Shown here piece after piece: positions 1 through 7,929 of a stretch of 18,440 nucleotides of DNA. Position 1 is the stretch's first letter, and each line of letters starts with the position of its first letter. Below the pieces are notes generated by a model. The model was given only the letters and a program-made list of their open reading frames with translations, did not search any database and was not told the DNA's origin. Source of the stretch: Pseudonocardia sp. (lineage in GTDB: Bacteria; Actinomycetota; Actinomycetes; Mycobacteriales; Pseudonocardiaceae); contig JAKDLE010000002.1 in assembly GCA_030453005.1 (NCBI GenBank), forward strand, positions 1 through 18,440. The letters are read 5' to 3'. The translations under genes were made by a program, and so were the position numbers.

Positions 1-449
1 ACCTGCATCTCGACCAGGTGCTTTCGGCCCAGCACCCGCTGTCGGACGCCCACGACGAGATGCTGTTCATCATCCAGCACCAGACCAGCGAGCTGTGGAT
101 GCGGCTGGCGCTGCACGAGTTGGGCGCGGCGCGCGAGGCGATCGCGGCCGACCGGCTGCGGCTGGCCTTCAAGATGCTGACCCGCGTGGCGCGCATCTTC
201 GAGCAGTTGAACAACGCCTGGGACGTGCTGCGCACGGTCCCCGCGGGCGCGCCGGTGACCTACACCGAGTACGCCGCGAAGTCCGGTCGCCCCGCCGCCG
301 TACGCGCGGCGGCGTCGGCGTGCGCCCGCAACGCCGCCGCGCTGTTCGTCCCCTGCCACCGGGTGCTGCGCAGCGACGGCACACTCGGCGGCTTCCGCTG
401 GGGAGTGGACGTGAAACGCAAGCTCCTGGCTCACGAGTCGACGCACTGA
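1..449 (+). CDS. Chimeric ORF: tryptophan 2,3-dioxygenase N-terminal part fused to Ada/Ogt C-terminal alkyltransferase domain (5' partial)
   Basis: The frame is open at the left edge, so the true start lies outside the window. The first ~75 codons read as tryptophan 2,3-dioxygenase (heme enzyme opening the indole ring, kynurenine pathway): [29 protein letters not shown] and [13 protein letters not shown]. From about position 237 the same frame becomes the DNA-binding/active-site domain of O6-methylguanine-DNA methyltransferase: VPAGAPVTY, the catalytic PCHRV (Cys codon at 354-356), LGGFRWG and KRKLLAHE. The dioxygenase part lacks the rest of its fold, including the C-terminal heme-ligand histidine, so it cannot be active. 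The alkyltransferase part keeps the acceptor Cys but has lost the N-terminal domain. The junction falls at Leu-Arg-Thr (228-236), where both families tend to have similar residues, which suggests a microhomology deletion or an assembly join. The identity of both halves is clear; whether the fusion exists in the genome is not. Confidence 0.8.
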   Translation, partial: LHLDQVLSAQHPLSDAHDEMLFIIQHQTSELWMRLALHELGAAREAIAADRLRLAFKMLTRVARIFEQLNNAWDVLRTVPAGAPVTYTEYAAKSGRPAAVRAAASACARNAAALFVPCHRVLRSDGTLGGFRWGVDVKRKLLAHESTH

Positions 450-475
450 CCCGAGCCCGGCGAACCCTCCCCCCA

Positions 476-530
476 TTGCAGCAAGGCCACCTTCATGCAA
501 CCTCGTTGCGTGAAGGTGGCCTTCCTGCAA
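476..530. repeat. Long near-perfect hairpin (inverted repeat) downstream of the chimeric gene
   Basis: Arms 483-501 and 505-523 pair over 19 bp with one G-T wobble around a 3-nt loop. After a C-C mismatch the pairing continues for 6 bp (476-481 with 525-530). The core contains AAGGCCACCTTC and its complement. It lies 27 bp past the stop of the chimeric gene and could end transcription, but no T-run follows. The strong symmetry and short loop also fit a dispersed palindromic element. Confidence 0.65.
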
Positions 531-565
531 GTCGGGCGGGGGTCTCCGCGCCGCGGCGGGACCGG

Positions 566-581
566 TCGACCATGCGTTCGA
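566..581. promoter_or_regulatory. Candidate LexA binding site (SOS box) upstream of rmuC
   Basis: TCGACCATGCGTTCGA matches the actinobacterial/Gram-positive SOS consensus TCGAAC-N4-GTTCGA at 11 of 12 fixed positions; the only deviation is C for A at position 5. The centre ATGC also fits the RNRY preference of the B. subtilis-type box. It lies 85 bp before the rmuC start codon, and rmuC encodes a DNA-recombination protein, so LexA control is plausible. No experimental support; the call rests on the motif alone. Confidence 0.45.
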
Positions 582-666
582 CCGTTCGGCGATTGCTCCC
601 GTCCGCCCGTCCTCGCGCGGCGCGTCCGGACCGGTTCTGTCGGTACCCCGTTGCACCCTGGACCGC

Positions 667-2187
667 ATGGACATCGTCGTGTTGCTCATCGGCCTCGCCG
701 TCGGATCGGCGCTGGGGGCCGCGGCCGCGTGGGCGCTCGTCACGGCGCGGGCACGGGCCACCGTCGCCGAGGCGGCCCGCACGGCCGCCGACGCCTCCGC
801 GATGGCCCGGGCCGACGCGGCCGGGCTGCGGGCCGAGCGCTCCGGTCTGGTGGCCCGCGTCGAGTCGCTGGGCGAGCAGCTCGACCGCGCCGTCGAGCGG
901 TCGCGCCGGGCCGAGTCCGAGGCCGCGGCGGCGCAGGCCGCGCTGTGCAGTGAACGGGAGGCCGGTGCGCAGCGGGAGGAGCTGCTCACCCGCCGCGACG
1001 TCGAGCTCAAGCAGGCGTTCCGGGCGCTGTCGGCCGACGCGTTGGCTCGCAACAACGAGCAGTTCGTGGCGCTCGCGGAGGGCCGGATCAAGGAGGCTAC
1101 CGCTGCGCTGCACGCCAAGGCCGAGGGCGACGCCGCCGCCCGCGCGCACGCCATGAGCACGCTGCTCGACCCGATGACGTCCACGTTGGCGCGCGTCGAG
1201 GGGCAGCTGCGCGACGTGGAGAAGGAGCGCGACTCGGCCTACGCGGGGCTGCGCGAGCAGGTCAGCGCGATGGCGTCGAGCTCAGAGCAGCTCCGGGGCG
1301 AGACGGCGCAGCTGGTCAACGCGTTGCGGGCGCCGCAGGTCCGCGGGCGCTGGGGCGAGCTGCAGCTGGAGCGGATCGTGCAGCTCGCCGGCATGGTGGA
1401 GCACTGCGACTTCTCCACGCAGGTCACCGGCCACGGCGAGGACGGCGGTGTGCGGCCCGACATGGTGGTGCGGCTCGCGGGCGGCAAGCAGGTCGTCGTC
1501 GACGCGAAGGTGCCGTTCGCGGCGTACCTGGAGGCGGTGGAGAGCCGCGACGCCGAGGTCCACGCCGAGCGACTGTCGGCGCACGCCCGCCAGCTGCGCC
1601 GGCACGTCGACGCGCTGAGCGCCAAGAGCTACTGGGAGGCGTTCGCGCCGTCGCCGGAGTTCGTGGTGCTGTTCGTGCCGGGCGACCCGTTCCTGGAGGC
1701 CGCGCTGCAGGCCGACCCGTCGCTGATGGAGCACGCGTTCGCCCACAACGTGGTGATCACCACGCCCACCACCCTCATCGCGCTGCTGCGCACCGTCGCC
1801 TACAGCTGGCGCCAGGAGTCGCTCGCGCGCAACGCCGCGCAGGTGCACCAGCTCGGCAAGGAACTCCACGGGCGGCTGGCCACGATGGGCACCCACGTCG
1901 CCAAGCTCGGCCGCAGCCTCGACGCCGCGGTGGGCAGCTACAACCAGACCGTCAGCTCGTTGGAGTCGCGCGTGCTGGTCACGGCGCGCAAGCTCACCGA
2001 CCTCAAGGTCGCCGACGACGAGCTCGCCGCGCCCGGCCAGATCGAGCGCTCGCCCCGGGTGGTCGCCGCACCGGAGCTGGTGGCCTCGGCCGCCGACGCG
2101 CTGGTCGGGCTCCCGGAGCGGCCCCACGATCGTGAGCGCGGACGTGACGACCGTGGCGAGGAGGGCCGGGCTACCGTGAACGGATGA
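667..2187 (+). CDS. rmuC: DNA recombination protein RmuC
   Basis: 506 residues, usual for the family. RmuC proteins are membrane-anchored, nuclease-fold proteins that in E. coli limit inversions at short inverted repeats. An N-terminal membrane helix (about residues 3-26) is followed by an Ala/Glu/Arg-rich coiled coil (about 30-150) and the RmuC domain (about 160-450). Family motifs are visible: RGRWGELQLERI (226-237), RPDMVV (263-268), VVDAKVPF (277-284) and VVLFVPGDPFL (333-343). The ATG at 667 gives the membrane anchor directly. It has no clear Shine-Dalgarno sequence, but CACCCT at 654-659 ends 7 nt before it, as in leaderless genes. An SOS-box candidate lies upstream. The last codons overlap the next gene by ATGA. 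The charged, Arg/Asp/Glu-rich C-terminal tail (about 485-506) is not conserved. Confidence 0.95.
   Translation: MDIVVLLIGLAVGSALGAAAAWALVTARARATVAEAARTAADASAMARADAAGLRAERSGLVARVESLGEQLDRAVERSRRAESEAAAAQAALCSEREAGAQREELLTRRDVELKQAFRALSADALARNNEQFVALAEGRIKEATAALHAKAEGDAAARAHAMSTLLDPMTSTLARVEGQLRDVEKERDSAYAGLREQVSAMASSSEQLRGETAQLVNALRAPQVRGRWGELQLERIVQLAGMVEHCDFSTQVTGHGEDGGVRPDMVVRLAGGKQVVVDAKVPFAAYLEAVESRDAEVHAERLSAHARQLRRHVDALSAKSYWEAFAPSPEFVVLFVPGDPFLEAALQADPSLMEHAFAHNVVITTPTTLIALLRTVAYSWRQESLARNAAQVHQLGKELHGRLATMGTHVAKLGRSLDAAVGSYNQTVSSLESRVLVTARKLTDLKVADDELAAPGQIERSPRVVAAPELVASAADALVGLPERPHDRERGRDDRGEEGRATVNG
2172..2177 (+). promoter_or_regulatory. Leaderless-type -10 element (TACCGT) for the DUF6542 gene
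   Basis: TACCGT fits TAnnnT and ends 6 nt before the ATG at 2184. It lies inside the end of rmuC, so the membrane protein could be transcribed independently of rmuC as a leaderless message. No convincing -35 box was seen. Confidence 0.4.
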
Positions 2188-2732
2188 CCATCGACGTCGC
2201 CGAGCGGGGCTCCGCCGGGCGCTGGTCCGTGCCCGAGCGCTCCATGATCGCCACCGTGCTCGGCGTGCCGCCGGCGGCGGCGGTCGGCATCGCGGCCACC
2301 CTCACCGGGCTCGGCGTACTGGTCGACCTGCTGCGCATGGGCACGCTCGGCGCGGTCTTCACCGTCTGCTACCTCGGCGGCTGCCTCCTGTCGGTCGCCT
2401 GGGTCCGTCGCCGCAGTGTGTTCTGGCCGATGGTGACGCCGCCGCTGCTGATCGCCGTCGCCGTGCCGGTGGTGGTGCTGCTCCTCGGATCGCCGCGGCC
2501 GGGCACCGGCATCTCCGAGCGGCTGCTGACGATCGGCGCGCCGCTGGTCAACAGCTTCCCCACCATGTCGTGGACGACCGGCGCCGTGCTCGCGGTCGGG
2601 GTGGCCCGGCTGCTGGTGCAGCGTCCGGGGGTGGAGGCGGCGCGGCCGAAGGCGACGCGGGTCAGCGCGCGGCGCGCGACGGGCGCAGCTCGCGGGGCAG
2701 CGAGAAGGTCAGGGTCTCCTCGGCGGTCGTGA
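2184..2732 (+). CDS. DUF6542 integral membrane protein
   Basis: 182 residues with about four hydrophobic helices: roughly 25-50, 54-74 ([20 protein letters not shown]), 79-102 ([20 protein letters not shown]) and 130-147. An Arg/Ala-rich basic tail follows. The pattern matches the actinobacterial DUF6542 family, which sits next to ispH in many relatives (Rv1111c is the positional counterpart in M. tuberculosis). Function unknown. The ATG overlaps the rmuC stop (ATGA). The last 71 bp overlap the 3' end of convergent ispH, so the tail composition ([15 protein letters not shown]) is partly dictated by the opposite strand and may carry little function. Confidence 0.8.
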   Translation: MTIDVAERGSAGRWSVPERSMIATVLGVPPAAAVGIAATLTGLGVLVDLLRMGTLGAVFTVCYLGGCLLSVAWVRRRSVFWPMVTPPLLIAVAVPVVVLLLGSPRPGTGISERLLTIGAPLVNSFPTMSWTTGAVLAVGVARLLVQRPGVEAARPKATRVSARRATGAARGAARRSGSPRRS

Positions 2733-3618
2733 TCTCCTCGATCGAGTCGAAGCCGCGCTCGGCCAGGTGGTCGAGCACGGATCGCACGAGGATCTCCGGC
2801 ACCGACGCGCCGCTGGTGACGCCCACGGTCTGCACGCCGTCGAGCCAGGCGTCGTCGATCTCGCGGGAGTAGTCGATCAGGTGCCCGGCGCCTGCGCCCG
2901 CCTGCAGCGCCACCTCGACCAGACGCACCGAGTTCGACGAGTTGGTGGAGCCCACCACGAGCACGAGGTCGCACCGTGCGGCCATCGCCTTGACGGCCAC
3001 CTGACGGTTCTGCGTGGCGTAGCAGATGTCGTCGGACGGCGGGTTCTGCAGCGCCGGGAACCGCTCGCGCAGCGCGTGCACCGTCTGCATGGTCTCGTCG
3101 ACGCTCAGGGTGGTCTGGGAGAGCCAGATGACCTTCTCGGGGTCGCGCACGGTGACTGCTGCGACGTCCTCGGCGGTCTCGACGAGCTGGATGTGCGCAG
3201 GCGCCTCGCCCGCGGTGCCCTCGACCTCCTCGTGGCCGTGGTGGCCGACGAGCAGGATGTCGTAGTCCTCGCGGGCGAACCGCTTGGCCTCGTGGTGCAC
3301 CTTCGTGACCAGCGGGCAGGTGGCGTCGATCGTGCGCAGCTCACGCGCCTTGGCCTGCTCGTGCACGGCGGGTGACACCCCGTGCGCGGAGAACACGACG
3401 AGCGCGCCCGGCGGCACCTCGTCGGTGTCGTCGACGAAGATCGCGCCGCGTGCCTCGAGCGTCTCGACGACGTGGCGGTTGTGCACGATCTGCTTGCGGA
3501 CGTACACGGGGGCGCCGTGCTGCTCCAGGGCCAGTTCCACGGCCTCGACGGCCCGGTCCACCCCGGCGCAGTAGCCCCGCGGCTTGGCGAGCAGGACACG
3601 CTTCCCAGTTGCCGACAT
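2662..3618 (-). CDS. ispH: 4-hydroxy-3-methylbut-2-enyl diphosphate reductase (IspH/LytB)
   Basis: 318 residues, full length. IspH is the iron-sulfur enzyme that converts HMBPP to IPP and DMAPP in the last step of the MEP isoprenoid pathway, in the cytoplasm. The three cluster cysteines are present: C17 ([11 protein letters not shown]), C101 ([11 protein letters not shown]) and C199 ([11 protein letters not shown]). The substrate/proton-relay motifs are SAHGVSP (77-83), [11 protein letters not shown] with the catalytic Glu131, and NSSNS (226-230). The ATG at 3618 begins just before the family's conserved [14 protein letters not shown]. The frame is open further upstream to 4275, but that extension has no homology-like character and lies opposite the next gene. 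TACGCT ends 7 nt before the start, suggesting a leaderless transcript. It is convergent with the DUF6542 gene and divergent from the lipid-droplet gene. Confidence 0.97.
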   Translation of the reverse strand: MSATGKRVLLAKPRGYCAGVDRAVEAVELALEQHGAPVYVRKQIVHNRHVVETLEARGAIFVDDTDEVPPGALVVFSAHGVSPAVHEQAKARELRTIDATCPLVTKVHHEAKRFAREDYDILLVGHHGHEEVEGTAGEAPAHIQLVETAEDVAAVTVRDPEKVIWLSQTTLSVDETMQTVHALRERFPALQNPPSDDICYATQNRQVAVKAMAARCDLVLVVGSTNSSNSVRLVEVALQAGAGAGHLIDYSREIDDAWLDGVQTVGVTSGASVPEILVRSVLDHLAERGFDSIEEITTAEETLTFSLPRELRPSRAAR

Positions 3619-3625
3619 GGGGCCC

Positions 3626-3631
3626 AGCGTA
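3626..3631 (-). promoter_or_regulatory. Leaderless-type -10 element (TACGCT) for ispH
   Basis: On the minus strand TACGCT matches TAnnnT and is separated from the ispH ATG by 7 nt. No Shine-Dalgarno sequence fits in that gap, so transcription probably begins at or next to the start codon. Confidence 0.45.
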
Positions 3632-3765
3632 CGGATGCGTCCGGGCGCGAGCCGCCCATCGTGTCCCGTCGCACGTGGCGCCGCACCAGACCGGCACGGC
3701 TCGCGAGGTCCGCGGTCGGGGCACCCCGGGCTGCCTCGACGCCGTGCGCAGGCGAGACTGTGTCC

Positions 3766-4338
3766 ATGATGTCGCTTCCACTGCCGGTGCGCCTCGCGGC
3801 CGGCCTCGTCGCCACCGCCGTGGAGCAGGCTCGGGACCTGCCCCGGCTCGTCGTCGAATTCCCCGTCACCGCGGTGAGCCAGGCGCTGCAGGCGTCCATG
3901 CGGGTGCAGCAGAAGGTCACCGAGCTGGCCATCAAGGGCGACCGCGCGCTGGGTTCCCTGCGTCCCGTGGAGGACAGGCCGAGCTGGGCCACGTTCGACG
4001 ACGAGGAGCCCCCGCACCGCAACGGCGCCAGCACCGTCACCACGCTGCGTCCACAGGCCCCCCGCACCGCGCGTCCGATCCCGGTGGTGCGCGAGGAACC
4101 CGCGCTCGTCGAGTCGGCCCTCGACGTGGAGACGGCCGTGGAGACCGAACCCGAGCCCGCAGGCCCGAACGTCCTGCCCGGGTACGGCGACCTGACGATC
4201 CCGCAGCTGCGCGCGAAGCTCCGCGTGCTGACCGTCGGGGACCTGCGCGCGCTGCTGGCGTGGGAGCAGGCCCACGAGGACCGGCCGCCGTTCGTCACGA
4301 TGCTGAGCAACCGGATCACCACGGTCACGGAGGCGTGA
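3766..4338 (+). CDS. Lipid droplet-associated protein family
   Basis: 190 residues. The family is named for association with storage-lipid droplets in rhodococci and mycobacteria; the molecular role is unclear. The N-terminal part has the family signature [20 protein letters not shown] and [25 protein letters not shown] (5-59), an amphipathic helical region without a signal peptide, then WATFDDEEP (74-82). A Pro/Glu-rich variable linker (about 95-135) leads to a conserved C-terminal helical module: [27 protein letters not shown] and [12 protein letters not shown]. Two ATGs are adjacent (3766 and 3769); GACTGT ends 7 nt before the second, so that one may be used. The stop overlaps xseA by GTGA, suggesting an operon with xseAB. 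The positional counterpart is Rv1109c in M. tuberculosis. Confidence 0.85.
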   Translation: MMSLPLPVRLAAGLVATAVEQARDLPRLVVEFPVTAVSQALQASMRVQQKVTELAIKGDRALGSLRPVEDRPSWATFDDEEPPHRNGASTVTTLRPQAPRTARPIPVVREEPALVESALDVETAVETEPEPAGPNVLPGYGDLTIPQLRAKLRVLTVGDLRALLAWEQAHEDRPPFVTMLSNRITTVTEA

Positions 4339-5687
4339 GCACCACGCCGGAACAACCCTGGCCGGTACGCACGGTGGCGCGCAAGATCGCCGCGTGGGTC
4401 GACCGGCTCGGCGCCGTGTGGGTGGAGGGCCAGCTCGCGCAGGTCACCGCGCGGGCAGGCACCGGCACCGCGTTCCTCGTGCTCCGCGACCCGGCCGCGG
4501 ACGTGTCGCTGCAGCTCACCGCGCCGATCGGGCTGGTCCGTGGCGGCGGGACCGCGGTCGCCGAGGGCAACCGCGTGGTCGTGCACGGCAAGCCGTCGTT
4601 CTTCCTGGGCCGCGGCACCCTGAGCCTGCGGGTCGACGAGATCCGCGCCGTCGGCATCGGCGACCTGCTGGCCCGCATCGAGCGGCTGCGCAGGCTGCTC
4701 GCCGCCGAGGGCCTTTTCGACGCGGCCCGCAAGCGCCGCCCCCCGTTCCTGCCGAGCCGGATCGGGCTGGTCACGGGGCGCGCGTCGGCCGCCGAGCACG
4801 ACGTCGTCCAGGGTGCGACGGGTCGCTGGCCCGCGGTCCGCTTCCGCATCGAGCACGTCGCGACACAGGGGGCGCTCGCCGTGCCGCAGATCGTCGACGC
4901 GCTCGGCGCGCTGGACCGCGACCCCGATGTCGACGTCATCGTGCTCGCCCGCGGCGGTGGCAGCGTCGAGGACCTACTGCCCTTCTCCGACGAGACGCTG
5001 TGCCGCGCCGTGGCCGCGTGCCGCACGCCCGTCGTGTCCGCGATCGGACACGAACCCGACATGCCGCTCGTCGACCACGTCGCCGACGTCCGCTGCTCCA
5101 CCCCCACCGAAGCAGCCCGCCGCCTGGTGCCCGACCTCGCCGAGGAGACCACCCGCATCGCCGGGCTGCGCGACCGCGCCCGTCGTGCCCTCCGCGGCTG
5201 GGTCGACCGGGAGGAGCGGCTGCTCACCGCGCTCCGCGGGCGGCCCGTGCTGGCCGACCCGCTGCGGGCGCTCGACGCGCGGGAGGCCGAGGCGGAGCGG
5301 CTGCGCGAGGCGGCCCGCGCCTGCCTCACGCGCGGGCTCGACCGGCGCGCCACCGAGATCGAGCACCTCCGCGCCCGACTCACGACGCTGGGGCCCGCCG
5401 CCACGCTGGCCCGCGGGTACGCGGTGGTGCAGCGCGTCGTCGACGGTCCCGGCCCGCCACCGGTGCTGCGCTCGGTCGGCGAGGTGGAACCCGGTGCGGT
5501 ACTGCGGATCCGCGTCGCCGACGGCGCCGTGACGGCCACCGTCGACGGCCCGGCCCCGCCCGCGCCGACGGCCGCGAAACCCCGGCGCAGCCGCACGACG
5601 AAGGCCGTCACCCGGACCCCGGCCGCCCGGACCTCCACGGCCCGGACCCCCACGGCCCGGACCTCCACAGGGAGCAGCGATGAGTGA
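4335..5687 (+). CDS. xseA: Exodeoxyribonuclease VII large subunit
   Basis: 450 residues with the GTG start at 4335 (GTGA overlap with the preceding stop). Together with XseB it forms exonuclease VII, which degrades single-stranded DNA from both ends into oligonucleotides. An N-terminal OB-fold (about 10-105: [31 protein letters not shown]) is followed by the catalytic core: [20 protein letters not shown] (138-157), [20 protein letters not shown] (201-220) and [16 protein letters not shown] (236-251) with RCSTPTEAA (253-261). A coiled-coil region (about 268-370) binds the small subunit. GHEPD replaces the more usual GHETD, a mild change. The C-terminus ends in an Arg/Thr/Pro/Ala repeat tail. 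The gene continues into xseB with an 8-bp overlap. Confidence 0.96.
   Translation: MSTTPEQPWPVRTVARKIAAWVDRLGAVWVEGQLAQVTARAGTGTAFLVLRDPAADVSLQLTAPIGLVRGGGTAVAEGNRVVVHGKPSFFLGRGTLSLRVDEIRAVGIGDLLARIERLRRLLAAEGLFDAARKRRPPFLPSRIGLVTGRASAAEHDVVQGATGRWPAVRFRIEHVATQGALAVPQIVDALGALDRDPDVDVIVLARGGGSVEDLLPFSDETLCRAVAACRTPVVSAIGHEPDMPLVDHVADVRCSTPTEAARRLVPDLAEETTRIAGLRDRARRALRGWVDREERLLTALRGRPVLADPLRALDAREAEAERLREAARACLTRGLDRRATEIEHLRARLTTLGPAATLARGYAVVQRVVDGPGPPPVLRSVGEVEPGAVLRIRVADGAVTATVDGPAPPAPTAAKPRRSRTTKAVTRTPAARTSTARTPTARTSTGSSDE
5613..5672 (+). repeat. Four 15-bp tandem repeats in the 3' end of xseA
   Basis: Four in-frame 15-bp units encode [15 protein letters not shown] and RTSTG in the XseA tail. 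Because the unit is a multiple of three, copy-number change by slippage would alter tail length without shifting the frame. The last unit abuts the xseB ribosome-binding site (GGAG, 5671-5674). Confidence 0.8.
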
Positions 5688-5901
5688 GCAGACGCGGGCG
5701 GAGACGTCGAGCTACGAGCAGGCGCGCGACGAGCTGGTGGAGGTGGTGCGCGCGCTGGAGGCGGGTGGGCTCTCGCTCGACGACTCGGTGGCCCTGTGGG
5801 AACGCGGCGAGGCATTGGCCGCGCGGTGCGAGGAGCAGCTCGCCGGTGCGCGGGAGCGCGTGCAGTCCGCGCTGGGCTCCCGCTCCGAGGACACCTCATG
5901 A
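5680..5901 (+). CDS. xseB: Exodeoxyribonuclease VII small subunit
   Basis: 73 residues, typical for the family. It forms the helical multimer that stabilises XseA. Family pattern: [20 protein letters not shown] (10-29), [17 protein letters not shown] (32-48), then a charged helix [15 protein letters not shown]. The ATG lies within the end of xseA (8-bp overlap), preceded by GGAG five bases upstream, which supports translational coupling and this start. Confidence 0.96.
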   Translation: MSEQTRAETSSYEQARDELVEVVRALEAGGLSLDDSVALWERGEALAARCEEQLAGARERVQSALGSRSEDTS

Positions 5902-5975
5902 TCGATCCACCGCACTCACCGGTCGTGGTGCGCCTCACGGTGCAGTTGACGGCGATCACCTACCGCGGCTGCGTC

Positions 5976-6632
5976 TCAGCGCGGCGGCGCCGTGCCCACC
6001 GGAAGCTCCTCGCCTGCGACCACCGCGCCGACGAGGGTCCGGAACTCGGCCTCCGTGCCGCTGCCGGTGATCAGCACCCGCACGCCGGAGGGCAGCTGCC
6101 CGATCCAGATCGGTTCCTCGTCGGGCGCCCCGTACACGACGAACCGCACGCCCGCGACGTCGACGACGCCCTGCGCCGGGACCACCGTCGCCCCGGCCTC
6201 GACGGCGAGCAGCGCCTCCTCGCTCGCGTTGCTCTGCAGCAGCCGCAGGTAGCGGCCCTCCGGCGTCACATACCCGACGCGGACGGCGCGCCCGGAGGTG
6301 CCGTCGGTGGGGTCGACGAGGTCCTGACCGGTGGAGTTGGACCGCCAATCCGGTGGCACGGCCGGGATCCGCAGCGCGAACGGCACCCCGGGGGCGAGCG
6401 CCCGCAGCTGCGCCGGTGCGTCGACGACCGGCCCCGCTCCCGGGTCGACGGTCGGTCCGCCCGGGCTGAACGAGCAGCCGCGGGTGAGGCCTCCGAACAC
6501 GACGACGACCACCACCAGCACACCGATCGCGAAGAGCATGTCGCGCATCGTCGCGGCTGAGCGCGGGGGCTTGCGGGGTGGTGGCGGAGTCACCCACCCA
6601 TCATCCCCGTCGCCGTGAGCGCCCGTCGTCAC
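5976..6632 (-). CDS. DUF4245 membrane-anchored protein
   Basis: 218 residues from the GTG at 6632; a second GTG at 6593 (VTPPPPRKPP) would give 205 residues and cannot be excluded. A short Pro-rich cytoplasmic stretch with the family hallmark PPRSAATMRDML (22-33) precedes one membrane helix (about 32-48, LFAIGVLVVVVVVFGG). An extracytoplasmic domain follows with PVVDAPAQLRALAPGVPFALR, VPPDWRSNS, VGYVTPEGRYLRLLQSN and GVRVLITGSGTEAEFRTL. DUF4245 has no known function; in M. tuberculosis the counterpart Rv1100 also sits beside glpX. It is convergent with xseB (74-bp gap, no obvious terminator) and divergent from glpX (105-bp gap). Confidence 0.85.
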   Translation of the reverse strand: MTTGAHGDGDDGWVTPPPPRKPPRSAATMRDMLFAIGVLVVVVVVFGGLTRGCSFSPGGPTVDPGAGPVVDAPAQLRALAPGVPFALRIPAVPPDWRSNSTGQDLVDPTDGTSGRAVRVGYVTPEGRYLRLLQSNASEEALLAVEAGATVVPAQGVVDVAGVRFVVYGAPDEEPIWIGQLPSGVRVLITGSGTEAEFRTLVGAVVAGEELPVGTAPPR

Positions 6633-6737
6633 CCCCGCGCCGCCTGCTGATCTGCGAGGATCGCTGTCATCCCCCGTCGGTGCGGCCGTGCCGCCTGCTC
6701 GGGGTGTTTCGGTGCGACGAACAGCAGGAGGCCGGAG

Positions 6738-7802
6738 ATGACCACGCCCGCACAGAGCAGTCCGCGGCGCCGGGAGGCACCCGACCGCAACCTCGCCATG
6801 GAGCTCGTCCGCGTCACGGAGGCCGCCGCGATGGCCGCGGGTCGCTGGGTCGGACGTGGCGACAAGAACGGCGGTGACGGCGCCGCCGTCGACGCGATGC
6901 GCCAGCTGATCGGCAGCGTCTCGATGCGCGGCGTGGTGGTGATCGGCGAGGGTGAGAAGGACGAGGCGCCCATGCTGTTCAACGGCGAGGAGGTGGGCAA
7001 CGGCGAGGGCGCCTGGGTCGACGTCGCCGTGGACCCGATCGACGGCACCACCCTGATGGCCAAGGGGATGCCCAACGCCGTCGCGGTGCTCGCGGTGGCC
7101 GAGCGCGGGGCGATGTTCGACCCCTCGGCGGTGTTCTACATGGAGAAGCTGGCGGTCGGGCCGGAGGCCGCCGACGTGATCGACCTCGCCGCGCCCGTCG
7201 CCGAGAACGTCCGCCGGGTCGCCGCGGCGAAGCACCTCGACGTCGCCGACGTGACCGTGTGTGTGCTCGACCGGCCCCGGCACGACCAGCTCGTGGCCGA
7301 GATCCGCGCCACCGGTGCCCGCATCAACTTCCTCTCCGACGGCGACGTGGCCGGCGCGATCTCCGCGGCCCGCCCCGACACCGGCGTGGACATGCTCTAC
7401 GGCATCGGCGGCACGCCCGAGGGGATCATCACCGCGGCCGCGATGAAGTGCATGGGCGGCGCGATGCAGGGCAGGTTGTGGCCGCGCGACGACGAGGAAC
7501 GCGCCAAGGCGGTGGCCGCGGGCCACGACCTCGACCGCGTACTCACCGCGGACGAGCTCGTGTACGGCGACAACGTGTTCTTCTGCGCCACCGGCATCAC
7601 CGACGGCGACCTGTTGCGCGGCGTGCGCTACCGCGGCAGCGGCGCCACCACGCAGTCGATCGTGATGCGGTCGAAGTCGGGCACCGTCCGCATGATCGAC
7701 GGGTACCACCGGCTGACGAAGCTCCGAGAGTACTCCTCGGTGGACTTCGACCTGTCCGACGAACAGATCGGGACCCCGCACGAGGCACCGCCCCCGCCGT
7801 GA
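6738..7802 (+). CDS. glpX: Class II fructose-1,6-bisphosphatase GlpX
   Basis: 354 residues, full length. It hydrolyses fructose 1,6-bisphosphate to fructose 6-phosphate in gluconeogenesis, in the cytoplasm, and is the main FBPase in mycobacteria. Visible motifs: [16 protein letters not shown] (40-55), [14 protein letters not shown] (67-80), the metal-binding VDPIDGTT (98-105), [32 protein letters not shown] and the catalytic-domain RSKSGTVR. The start is firm: AGGAGG at 6726-6731 is spaced 6 nt from the ATG. Unlike several neighbours it therefore has a true leader. The C-terminus ends in a Pro run. Confidence 0.97.
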   Translation: MTTPAQSSPRRREAPDRNLAMELVRVTEAAAMAAGRWVGRGDKNGGDGAAVDAMRQLIGSVSMRGVVVIGEGEKDEAPMLFNGEEVGNGEGAWVDVAVDPIDGTTLMAKGMPNAVAVLAVAERGAMFDPSAVFYMEKLAVGPEAADVIDLAAPVAENVRRVAAAKHLDVADVTVCVLDRPRHDQLVAEIRATGARINFLSDGDVAGAISAARPDTGVDMLYGIGGTPEGIITAAAMKCMGGAMQGRLWPRDDEERAKAVAAGHDLDRVLTADELVYGDNVFFCATGITDGDLLRGVRYRGSGATTQSIVMRSKSGTVRMIDGYHRLTKLREYSSVDFDLSDEQIGTPHEAPPPP

Positions 7803-7929
7803 ACAGCACTGCCGCACCCCGTGATCGAATCGTGAGGCGGTGGCCGCTCGGCCGTGCTTGATCTTCCCGACGCCGGGGGCGGATGCTCGACTCTCGGGAG
7901 TCGGCCGGTCACGCTCGGTCAGGTCGGGG

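Noticed and set aside
3619..4275. N-terminal extension of the ispH frame up to position 4275 (would give 537 residues)
   Set aside because: The extension is Arg/Gly/His-rich, lies opposite the well-supported lipid-droplet gene, and conserved IspH sequence begins exactly at the ATG at 3618.
7858..7887. Promoter for the transpeptidase (TTGATC, 18-bp gap, GATGCT)
   Set aside because: Both hexamers match only loosely and the region is short; insufficient to annotate.
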